A stretch of DNA of 12,521 bases from JBBRHH01 sp038222915 (lineage in GTDB: Bacteria > Planctomycetota > Phycisphaerae > Tepidisphaerales > Tepidisphaeraceae): the NCBI GenBank assembly GCA_038222915.1, contig JBBRHH010000122.1, forward strand, positions 1 to 12,521, read 5' to 3'. The position numbers and the translations under genes are program-made. Of the stretch, positions 1-6,480 are shown in pieces (position 1 is the first letter of the stretch; every line of letters begins with the position of its first letter). Below the pieces are notes generated by a model, which saw only the letters and a program-made list of their open reading frames with translations, was not told the origin of the DNA and made no database searches.

Positions 1-1767
1 ACCACCACTGGCGGCAGTTCCGCCAGCGACGACGCCCGAAGCAGCAACAGGCGTAACCGCACCACTGGCATCGGCCGCGCCGACGCCCGAGGCCACCGCC
101 ACCGGCCCAACGTGCAAGCCAATGATTCGCAGCAATGGCACGTCGATTGGGACATACCTTTCGCCTTTGGCCGTGACGTTCACCCCTTCGATCGTTCCCT
201 TGCTTTCAAGTTGTTCGCGGCGCGAGATTTTGCCCATCCCCTCGACCACCGCGATGACGTCGTAGTCGGTTTCCTCGGGCAGGTCCTTCCCGGTGCGCTT
301 CTTGATGTCTTCCACCGCCGCCAGAACGCTGGGATCGTATCGTCCGGCAACTGGGTTGCCATTTATGCGCGTGGCAAACTGAAATTCGCTCGAGGAATAA
401 TCCCAGCCCATGCGATTCGGCACAGCCTTGAGTCGAATGGTCTGGCCTTTTTTCGAAGCGGCGGCCGTCGGATCAAAACCTTCGGTTGCGCTGATCTTCG
501 CAGCCATGCCCGGCCAGGCCGCCGCCGCACTCTTTACCAGATCGTTGTAGAGCTTCTCCCGATCCGCCGCCATACCGCCCGACTGCTTGTCGAAAGCCTC
601 AACAAGCTTCTGTCCCCGCGCCACCAGCTCGCCCATCTTCGGATATCCCGGCAGCGACAGCCGCAGATCATCCTCGACAAATCGCTTGAGCCGATCGCGC
701 GTGTCCTGCTTCAGCGGCGTCTTTTCCGCTTCGGTCAGAACGCCATCGGCAAACTTCGCCAGCTTCGCCATGGCCGTGTCGCGCTGAGCGCGCACGTCAT
801 CAATCAATCCCTTCACTTTCGGATCTGTCGCCGACGCCTTCACGGCCGGATCCTTCGCGGTGTTCTCAAGCCAGGAGTTGGCCTTCGCGATCAGGGCCGC
901 GCTCCTGGGTGCATTCAGCAGCGAAGTTGCCTCCGACGATTTATGTGTGATCAGGTCCAGCGTCGGCGGTTCGGTCTCCTTCTCCCATCCGTCCGCGTCG
1001 GCCTTGTCCCGGTTCCAGTATTCGCTCTGCCGCGTAAACACCTCCGCGGCCATGCTCTTGCCAAACACCACGTTGAACTTGTCCGACATCGCCTTGAACC
1101 GCACCAACTGCTCCGCCCCCGCCTTGCTGTCGGCCGGAAGCGCATCGGCTAGCCCGGTGATTTTCTGCGCCTGCCGCTCAAAGTCCTCGGCCGCGCTGGT
1201 GCGATCGCCGGGAGTATCACTCTGCAGATTCTTGATGATCTCCGGAAGTTTCTTCTCCAGGTCATCCACATTCGTCTTCAGAGCCGCGATCGTTTTCTCG
1301 GCGAGCTGCGCTTTGTTCACCTTCGTGAAGGTGGCAATCTGCTTGTTGTACTTCGCAAGATCATCCGGCCCGATGGCCGCCTTCACTTCGTCCTTTGCAA
1401 GGAAATCGCTCACATCCTTCAAGTCATCCGTCTCGGGAAGGTTGGCCTCAATCCCGCGCTTGATGTTCTCCAGCCGTGAAGTGATGTCCTTGTTGGTCGT
1501 CTCCTTCATCGCGTCGGCCTGCGCACTGCCCATGCTCTTGCGCAGCGCCGCAATCTCCGCAATGATCGGCGCCTTCTTCGCAGCATCTACTCCATCCAAC
1601 TCAGCTTCCGCGAGCTTCAGATTGGACTCGCCGCCCGTCACGTTCTTGTCCGCCACCGCCGCCTTGGCCTGATCGAGATACTTCCGTGCATCCGCCTCAT
1701 CCCCACGCGCCACAATCGCGAGCGACATCACAAAAGCAAAGGTTGCGAGCAACACAAATCGGTGCAT
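1..1767 (-). CDS. Secreted helical protein of unknown function, 3' end cut by window edge
   Basis: Reading the minus strand from the ATG at 1767-1765 gives 589 codons without a stop down to base 1, so the gene continues outside the window. Residues 1-22 look like a signal peptide (M-H-R, then a hydrophobic run ending A-I-V-A-R-G). Residues about 23-440 are rich in Ala, Lys, Asp and Glu with heptad-like stretches, predicted largely helical. Residues about 441-550 look mixed alpha/beta (motifs R-M-G-W-D-Y near 452 and V-I-A-V-V-E-G near 504). From about 556 the chain becomes an Ala/Gly/Ser/Val-rich low-complexity stretch. GGAG at 1774-1777 lies 6 nt before the ATG and supports this start. I do not recognise the family. 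Export across the inner membrane is the only role I infer, and a structural or surface function is possible. The coding frame is judged from uninterrupted length, the signal peptide and the Shine-Dalgarno. Confidence 0.8.
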   Translation of the reverse strand, partial: MHRFVLLATFAFVMSLAIVARGDEADARKYLDQAKAAVADKNVTGGESNLKLAEAELDGVDAAKKAPIIAEIAALRKSMGSAQADAMKETTNKDITSRLENIKRGIEANLPETDDLKDVSDFLAKDEVKAAIGPDDLAKYNKQIATFTKVNKAQLAEKTIAALKTNVDDLEKKLPEIIKNLQSDTPGDRTSAAEDFERQAQKITGLADALPADSKAGAEQLVRFKAMSDKFNVVFGKSMAAEVFTRQSEYWNRDKADADGWEKETEPPTLDLITHKSSEATSLLNAPRSAALIAKANSWLENTAKDPAVKASATDPKVKGLIDDVRAQRDTAMAKLAKFADGVLTEAEKTPLKQDTRDRLKRFVEDDLRLSLPGYPKMGELVARGQKLVEAFDKQSGGMAADREKLYNDLVKSAAAAWPGMAAKISATEGFDPTAAASKKGQTIRLKAVPNRMGWDYSSSEFQFATRINGNPVAGRYDPSVLAAVEDIKKRTGKDLPEETDYDVIAVVEGMGKISRREQLESKGTIEGVNVTAKGERYVPIDVPLLRIIGLHVGPVAVASGVGAADASGAVTPVAASGVVAGGTAASGG

Positions 1768-1773
1768 GACCCA

Positions 1774-1777
1774 CTCC
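1774..1777 (-). promoter_or_regulatory. Shine-Dalgarno of the secreted-protein gene
   Basis: On the minus strand GGAG stands 6 nt before the ATG at 1767. It fixes the start of the left-edge gene and argues that the minus strand, not the overlapping plus-strand frames, is coding. Confidence 0.65.
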
Positions 1778-1837
1778 AGGTGAAGAAATGTAAATCCGGC
1801 GTTTCCGTCCGCGCAAACGCAATCGCCAGCGGACTTT

Positions 1838-1866
1838 ATGTTATCGACGCCCGCCCGAACGGTCAA
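1838..1866 (-). promoter_or_regulatory. Candidate sigma-70 promoter for the secreted-protein gene
   Basis: On the minus strand TTGACC (1866-1861, 5 of 6 matches to the -35 consensus) is followed after exactly 17 nt by TAACAT (1843-1838, 4 of 6 matches to the -10). This would start transcription near 1831 and give a leader of about 60 nt that contains the GGAG site. Assigned by motif and spacing only. Confidence 0.5.
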
Positions 1867-1910
1867 TCAGAATCTGGAGCCAGGCCCCGCAGCGCACATC
1901 GCCAGTCTTT

Positions 1911-1919
1911 TGATAGAAT
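1911..1919 (+). promoter_or_regulatory. Candidate extended -10 element just before the SDR gene
   Basis: TGATAGAAT at 1911-1919 has the form TGn followed by a 5-of-6 match to TATAAT. The start codon at 1927 follows only 7 nt after the hexamer and no Shine-Dalgarno is visible between them, so a transcript starting here would be leaderless. No good -35 hexamer lies 17 nt upstream, which is common for extended -10 promoters. Confidence 0.4.
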
Positions 1920-1926
1920 TTTGGCC

Positions 1927-2685
1927 ATGCCGACGGCCATTGTCACCGGATCTTCGCGAGGAATAGGCCGCGCCATCGCCCTGGGGCTTGCGCAAGCAGG
2001 CTTCGACGTGGTAATCAATTTTGCCCGGAACGGCGCGGCCGCTGAAGAAGCAGGGAACGCGATTAAATCGCTCGGGCGCAAGGCGCTCATCGTTCAAGCC
2101 GACATCTCGATCGCGGCGGATCGCAAGGAATTGGTCGACCAGACAATCGACCGGCTCGGGCAGATCGACCTGCTCGTCAACAACGCGGGCGTCGCGCCGG
2201 AACAACGCGCCGATCTGCTGGAAGCCGGCGAAGCATCCTTCGACCGCCTCATCAACATCAACCTGAAAGCGCCGTTCTTCCTGACCCAGATGGTCGCCAA
2301 GAGAATGATCGAGCACAAAACCACGGCCGCCAAAATCGTCAGTATTAGCTCCGTCAGCGCCTACGCCGCCAGCACAAATCGCGGCGATTACTGCATCGCC
2401 AAGGCCGGCCTCGCGATGATGACCAAGCTATTCGCTGCTCGACTCGCCGACCACGGCATCAACGTCTATGAAGTTCGGCCCGGCATTATTGAGACCGACA
2501 TGACCGGCCCGGTCAAGGAGAAATATGACAAACTGATCTTCGACGAACACCTGACCCCAATCCAGCGTTGGGGACAGCCGTCCGACGTCGCGAGGGCCGT
2601 CGTCGCCATCGCAACCGGAGCTTTCCCATTCAGCACCGGCGAGGTCATCAACGTTGATGGTGGATTTCACATGCGTCGCCTGTAG
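1927..2685 (+). CDS. 3-oxoacyl-ACP reductase-type short-chain dehydrogenase (SDR)
   Basis: A 252-residue NAD(P)H-dependent oxidoreductase of the classical SDR family. Visible motifs are the nucleotide-binding T-G-S-S-R-G-I-G (7-14), N-N-A-G (85-88), and the catalytic Ser142, Tyr155 and Lys159 (Y-C-I-A-K), with Ser exactly 13 residues before Tyr as in FabG. P-G-I-I-x-T and a C-terminal V-D-G-G are also typical. The R-G-x-Y-C-I-x-K-A-G-L and V-R-P-G stretches resemble the subgroup named 3-ketoacyl-ACP reductase that often accompanies sugar-acid genes, so the true substrate may be a keto-sugar acid and not a fatty-acyl chain. The frame is open further upstream (to 1762), but ATG 1927 is chosen because it begins right before the Rossmann strand, as in the family. 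It lies divergent to the secreted-protein gene across a 159-bp spacer and 49 bp before algH. Confidence 0.88.
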   Translation: MPTAIVTGSSRGIGRAIALGLAQAGFDVVINFARNGAAAEEAGNAIKSLGRKALIVQADISIAADRKELVDQTIDRLGQIDLLVNNAGVAPEQRADLLEAGEASFDRLININLKAPFFLTQMVAKRMIEHKTTAAKIVSISSVSAYAASTNRGDYCIAKAGLAMMTKLFAARLADHGINVYEVRPGIIETDMTGPVKEKYDKLIFDEHLTPIQRWGQPSDVARAVVAIATGAFPFSTGEVINVDGGFHMRRL

Positions 2686-2734
2686 GATCGAATTGTACTG
2701 CTTTACTAATCGGCGCAGGCCGGACTATGGTGGG

Positions 2735-3283
2735 ATGATGAAGAGCTTGCAGGGCCAGCTTCTGATCGCGACGCCGCAACTGCTCGATCCGAACTTCAGC
2801 CGGAGCCTCGTGCTGATCGTCCAGCACGGCGAGGAAGGAGCACTGGGCCTGGTTCTCAACCGGCCCCTCTCGCTCTCGGTCAAGGAAGCATGCGAACAGG
2901 TGCTCGACACCGAAGACTGCGCCGTCGAAGGCTCGATGCATCAGGGCGGCCCGTGCGAAGGCCCACTCATGGTCGTTCACAACCACGACACGGCCGGCCA
3001 AACTGAGATCGTCCCCGGCCTCTACTTCACCACCGAGCGCGAGCAAATCGAGTGGCTCCTCAGGAACAGCCACATCGCCACCAAGTTCTTCGTCGGCTAC
3101 GCCGGCTGGGGCTCCGGCCAGTTAGAAAATGAACTCGAGTCCACCTCCTGGCTCCTCGCCCCGGCCACCCCCACCCGCGTCTTTGAGGGTGATGAAGACC
3201 AGTGGACGCGCGTGATTCGCGAAGTCACCATGGGCCGATGGCTCGATCCCAAAGACCTGCCTGACGACCCGTCGATGAATTAA
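2735..3283 (+). CDS. AlgH/YqgE (UPF0301) family protein
   Basis: A 182-residue protein, close to the usual family length of about 185. It shows the family hallmarks in order: G-Q-L-L-I-A-T-P near the N terminus, F-x-R-S-L-V-L-I-V and G-A-L-G-L-V-L-N-R-P (36-44), the G-G-P motif (71-73), and G-Y-A-G-W-G-x-G-Q-L-E-N-E (121-133). No signal peptide or membrane segment is seen, so it is cytoplasmic. The name comes from Pseudomonas, where algH was described as an alginate regulator, but the biochemical role of the family is unsettled. Two adjacent ATGs at 2735 and 2738 are both possible starts; an earlier in-frame ATG at 2654 lies inside the SDR gene and would add residues the family lacks. It follows the SDR gene by 49 bp in the same direction and may share its transcript. 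Confidence 0.92.
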   Translation: MMKSLQGQLLIATPQLLDPNFSRSLVLIVQHGEEGALGLVLNRPLSLSVKEACEQVLDTEDCAVEGSMHQGGPCEGPLMVVHNHDTAGQTEIVPGLYFTTEREQIEWLLRNSHIATKFFVGYAGWGSGQLENELESTSWLLAPATPTRVFEGDEDQWTRVIREVTMGRWLDPKDLPDDPSMN

Positions 3284-3444
3284 TCATGCGTTGGCGTGTC
3301 AGAAAAATGCAATGAACTGGGTGTTCCAACTCTGCACCGCAGCACAAATATTCGCAAACTACTCCAGCCGTCTGGTCGATGAACGTAGCAAGGTCTTTAC
3401 GACAAATTCCGGGCTGATCGCCGTCGGTCCGATGAAAGCGGCTC
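3284..3444. other. 161-bp spacer without recognisable features
   Basis: This stretch separates algH from the VanZ-LamG gene. I see no convincing promoter, hairpin followed by a T-run, or repeat. A 96-codon frame starting with TTG at 3291 runs through it into the VanZ gene but resembles nothing and is not called. Confidence 0.4.
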
Positions 3445-5001
3445 TTGTCACGACAACCTCAGACTTCGCTGGGCGAATTTCTCGTCGGCAGAGCCACTTT
3501 TGTTCTGGCACTGGCGGCGATCCTCTATTGCACACTGCATCCGTTCACCCTGGTTTGGTCGCGGGCACATTCACTCTCTGAGATCGTCAGGGCATTCGAT
3601 CTGAAGCTGATTTCGAACGGCGGCCTTCGGGATTTCTTCGGCAACGTGCTCCTGTTCCTGCCACTGGGCTTTGGACTCTGCGGCGTCCTGATGCACCTGC
3701 GCCTTGGGCGCGCTGCTCTCGCAACGGTTATCGGATGCGGTTTTTTATCGGCACTCGTCGAAACGTTGCAAGTGTTCCTGCCAGGCCGCGACCCGGCGAT
3801 CTCTGACATCATCGCAAATACACTCGGTGCCCTGGCAGGGTTTGCCCTACAGCGCCGAATCGGCAATCGGCTTGGATGTGTACTGGCATGGGTGATTCAG
3901 ACGAAGCGCGGAATCATTTCCCGCCGCGCGTTATTCCTGGGATTGCTGTTGTACGCGCTGACGATTGCAGGAGTGCTGTGGCATAGCGCCCGGCTCCTAC
4001 GAATTTCGGGCTGGGACGAAACGTTCTGGCTCGTGGTGGGCAATGAACACACTGGCGATCGGCCATGGCAGGGAAAGGTCACCGAGCTTTCCATCGTTTC
4101 CCGATTGATATCTGAAGAATCGGTGCAGAAGCTTTTTGAAGGTGCGACGATCACGGACGTGATGCCCAGCCAACTCGCCTCGGAATACAACGTGCACAAC
4201 TGGACCGATGAATTGGGCCACTTGCCTGCCCTCATCCTTAGGGGTTCTGGCGGAACAACGGACAGCGCATCTTCAACACTATTCTCGGCCTCCGCTTGGC
4301 GCGAAAGCGATACACCCGCACAAAACTTAGCTATTGCCGCGAACAAGTCTTCGGCGTTCACCGTTGTGCTGGCTGTCGCGACTTCGGACACCCGGCAAAC
4401 TGGACTTTGCAGGATCGTCTCGTTTTCAAAGAGCATCCATGATCGCAACCTGATGCTTGGCCAGGACGGGGAAAACCTGTTTGTGCGGATTCGAACACCA
4501 TTGACTGAGGGTGGAAGCCGCCCGGAATTTGTCGTGCCGCGCGTGTTCTCTGATAACAAGTTGCACCGAATCGTCCTGACTTCTGACGGCCGCCAGGTGC
4601 GTGTGTGGGTCGACTCCATCTCACGGCAAAGCGGCCTGTACATTACACCCGACATGGCAATGTTCTGGCGCATCCGGCCTCCCGGTGATCGGGAAATGCC
4701 GCTGGAGGAATCGATCCAGCATGCGCCATACCTGGTCTTTCGGGCGTGCGCTTTATTGCCGGCCGGTTTGATCCTTGCGTTGTTGATTTCCGCGAGTAGA
4801 ACGCGACTTCAATTCTGGCTGACGCTGATTAACGCGGTTATCGTCGTGCCGGCGATTCTTGAAGTGGGACTCGCGATTCTGGCTCACCAACCCGTGCTGG
4901 CACAACGTTGGATTGGTAGCACAACAATCATGGCCGCATGCGCTGTTGGCCTGTTCCTGACACAAACGACTAATCGTGAGCAATCGAATCCATCAATCTG
5001 A
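3445..5001 (+). CDS. VanZ-like membrane protein with a LamG-like extracytoplasmic region
   Basis: A 518-residue polytopic protein. Residues about 17-136 form a VanZ-like domain: G-N-V-L-L-F-L-P-L-G-F (66-76), then S-A-L-V-E-T-L-Q-V-F-L-P-G-R-D (102-116), and D121 and N125 followed by T-L-G-A. A further membrane helix lies at about 163-180. Residues about 185-425 are soluble and resemble a concanavalin A-like/LamG fold: G-N-E-x-T-G-D-R-P-W-x-G (199-210), then R-I-V-S-F-S, R-N-L-M-L-G-Q, R-I-R-T-P-L-T and V-W-V-D (387-390). Three more helices follow at about 430-450, 456-478 and 489-507. TTG 3445 is the first start after an in-frame stop at 3433; GAAAGCGG just upstream is a weak ribosome site. 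VanZ-LamG proteins often occur near exopolysaccharide or exosortase genes (from memory). Its end overlaps the BY-kinase-like gene by 26 bp. Ligand unknown. Confidence 0.85.
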   Translation: MSRQPQTSLGEFLVGRATFVLALAAILYCTLHPFTLVWSRAHSLSEIVRAFDLKLISNGGLRDFFGNVLLFLPLGFGLCGVLMHLRLGRAALATVIGCGFLSALVETLQVFLPGRDPAISDIIANTLGALAGFALQRRIGNRLGCVLAWVIQTKRGIISRRALFLGLLLYALTIAGVLWHSARLLRISGWDETFWLVVGNEHTGDRPWQGKVTELSIVSRLISEESVQKLFEGATITDVMPSQLASEYNVHNWTDELGHLPALILRGSGGTTDSASSTLFSASAWRESDTPAQNLAIAANKSSAFTVVLAVATSDTRQTGLCRIVSFSKSIHDRNLMLGQDGENLFVRIRTPLTEGGSRPEFVVPRVFSDNKLHRIVLTSDGRQVRVWVDSISRQSGLYITPDMAMFWRIRPPGDREMPLEESIQHAPYLVFRACALLPAGLILALLISASRTRLQFWLTLINAVIVVPAILEVGLAILAHQPVLAQRWIGSTTIMAACAVGLFLTQTTNREQSNPSI

Positions 5002-6391
5002 ATCGGCGACCAGCGTGCGGAGCTGGCGATTTGAGCTTCATCGGGCTCTTCGCGGCCGCTACCGCCTGGCAAGTGCCCTGGCGGTCGTCGGCGCGGTGAC
5101 CGGAGGGATCATCGGATTCCACAGCCAGGTTCCACTGTACAAGAGCGAAGGAATGATTCGCATCGCTTCAGAGTTCCCCGCGATTCTCGGAAGGAACGAT
5201 CTCAACGAACGAAAGAGCATCCTTGAGAAGTTTTTGACCGCACAGGAAAAGGTAATCAAGAGCCATCGCGTGCTAGAAAACGCAATGGATCATCCGGTGT
5301 GGAAAGCCACCGGCCGCGGCAACGATCCGGCGCTGGTCGAGAAGTTCGCCGATCAGTTGACTGTCGAGCACCCGCTTCGGACAGAGCTGCTTCGCATTTC
5401 ATTCATGGACCCCGATCCCAACGCAGCCGCCGCCGCGGTGAACGCCGTCATCAACGCCTATCAAAGCGTCTACGCCGACGAAGAAACCAACGCCCAGACC
5501 AGGCAGGTGAACGCGGAAGGCAAACTTGGGAGCCGTCTGAGCGTGGAAAACAGCGGCAACACAGCCATTTCGCCGTTTAAGGATGGCCGCACGGAAATGG
5601 GCGCGCTGGGGGCATTGGTCGGAGCGATGCTCCCATTGGTCGGCACTCTCCTATTCTCCCTCGCGGGCCGTCGATATCAGGTCTTCGACGAGGGTGAGGA
5701 GGAAGCCGCCAATGCGCCGTTGCTCGGAATTCTGCCCACTCTGCCGGAACATCTGGATGATCCGGAACAAGCTGCCGTCGCGGCCCACTGCATTCACCAG
5801 ATTCGCGCCATGCTTCAATTGGGTGGCCAGAACGGCTCACGAAGCGTCTACATGATTACCAGTTCGACAGCCGGTGACGGAAAAACGAGCCTCACCATGG
5901 CGCTGGGCCTGTCGTTCGCGGCCGCCGGTTCGCGCACTCTTGTCGTCGATTTCGATATGGCTGGCCAAGGCCTGACCCACCGATTAAAAGCGAGTCCCTC
6001 AACCGGCATTGTGGAGGTTTTGCTGAGCGGCAGTGTCCTCGGAAATATCATCAAGACCCAAACGGAGAACCTGTCGCTTCTGCCAGTCGGAAACACTGAA
6101 GCCTTCGACGCATGCCTATGCTCGCCGAGTTCGGTGCGCCATTTGATCGCAGAAGCACGCAAGTCGTACGACATTGTCATAGTCGACAGCGGACCGATCC
6201 TTGGGAGTCTCGAAGCGTCAGTCGTCGCTTCCGAAGTCGACGGAGTGATTCTGGCCGTGGCTCGCGGCCAGCATCGGCATCTTGTGCAGCGGTCGCTGCG
6301 CCACTTGCGTTCGGTGGGCGCGAACATCGCCGGCATTGTATTTAACCGGGCGAAACCGCGCGACTTCGATGGTTCACACGCAAGCGCGTAA
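4976..6391 (+). CDS. Wzz/BY-kinase-like polysaccharide chain-length ATPase, reduced form
   Basis: A 471-residue protein. It has a cytoplasmic start, membrane helix at about 31-48, a Wzz-type periplasmic part (about 49-207), a second helix (about 208-229) and a P-loop ATPase domain (about 245-460). The ATPase has Walker A S-S-T-A-G-D-G-K-T-S (296-305), Walker A' V-V-D-F-D-M-A-G-Q-G (323-332) and Walker B V-I-V-D-S-G-P (401-407). Relatives set O-antigen or exopolysaccharide chain length. Three features are unlike the model enzymes: the periplasmic part is only about 160 residues and lacks the long coiled coil, the Arg of D-x-D-x-R is replaced (D-F-D-M-A), and there is no tyrosine cluster at the C terminus, so classic autophosphorylation is unlikely. 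The GTG start at 4976 overlaps the VanZ gene by 26 bp, which suggests coupled translation. No polymerase or glycosyltransferase is adjacent. Confidence 0.85.
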   Translation: MSNRIHQSESATSVRSWRFELHRALRGRYRLASALAVVGAVTGGIIGFHSQVPLYKSEGMIRIASEFPAILGRNDLNERKSILEKFLTAQEKVIKSHRVLENAMDHPVWKATGRGNDPALVEKFADQLTVEHPLRTELLRISFMDPDPNAAAAAVNAVINAYQSVYADEETNAQTRQVNAEGKLGSRLSVENSGNTAISPFKDGRTEMGALGALVGAMLPLVGTLLFSLAGRRYQVFDEGEEEAANAPLLGILPTLPEHLDDPEQAAVAAHCIHQIRAMLQLGGQNGSRSVYMITSSTAGDGKTSLTMALGLSFAAAGSRTLVVDFDMAGQGLTHRLKASPSTGIVEVLLSGSVLGNIIKTQTENLSLLPVGNTEAFDACLCSPSSVRHLIAEARKSYDIVIVDSGPILGSLEASVVASEVDGVILAVARGQHRHLVQRSLRHLRSVGANIAGIVFNRAKPRDFDGSHASA

Positions 6392-6401
6392 TCTCCGCGC
6401 C

Positions 6402-6422
6402 CTCCTCGCGAGGCCGGAGGAG
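6402..6422 (+). terminator. Weak candidate hairpin after the BY-kinase-like gene
   Basis: CTCCTC (6402-6407) pairs perfectly with GAGGAG (6417-6422) around a 9-nt loop, 11 bp after the stop codon. There is no T-run after it, so it is at best an imperfect terminator, and chance pairing in GC-rich sequence is possible. Confidence 0.25.
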
Positions 6423-6480
6423 CCACGTTATCTGTCCTTTCCGCCGCTCAACTCCGTTCATCGGCTGGTGTACCTTCAAC

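Noticed and set aside
1..110. Repetitive GACGCCCGA / GCC-rich stretch at the left edge
   Set aside because: It encodes the Ala/Gly/Ser/Val low-complexity tail of the secreted protein; the units are irregular and do not form a true tandem repeat.
112..1152. 346-codon plus-strand frame
   Set aside because: It is antisense to the 589-codon minus-strand gene, is Arg/His/Leu-rich with no recognisable domain, and looks like a GC-driven shadow.
860..1672. 270-codon plus-strand frame rich in Ser/Ala
   Set aside because: Also antisense to the secreted-protein gene; the Ser/Ala/Phe-rich composition is what the complement of a Lys/Glu/Ala helical protein gives.
3291..3581. 96-codon plus-strand frame between algH and vanZ-like gene
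   Set aside because: TTG start, no domain, no ribosome site and a long overlap with the well-supported VanZ frame.
3897..4673. 258-codon minus-strand frame inside the VanZ-LamG gene
   Set aside because: The plus strand encodes a clear VanZ plus LamG-like protein here; the minus frame has no recognisable features.
5848..6426. 192-codon minus-strand frame inside the BY-kinase-like gene
   Set aside because: It lies antisense to the conserved Walker motifs and has no similarity I recognise.
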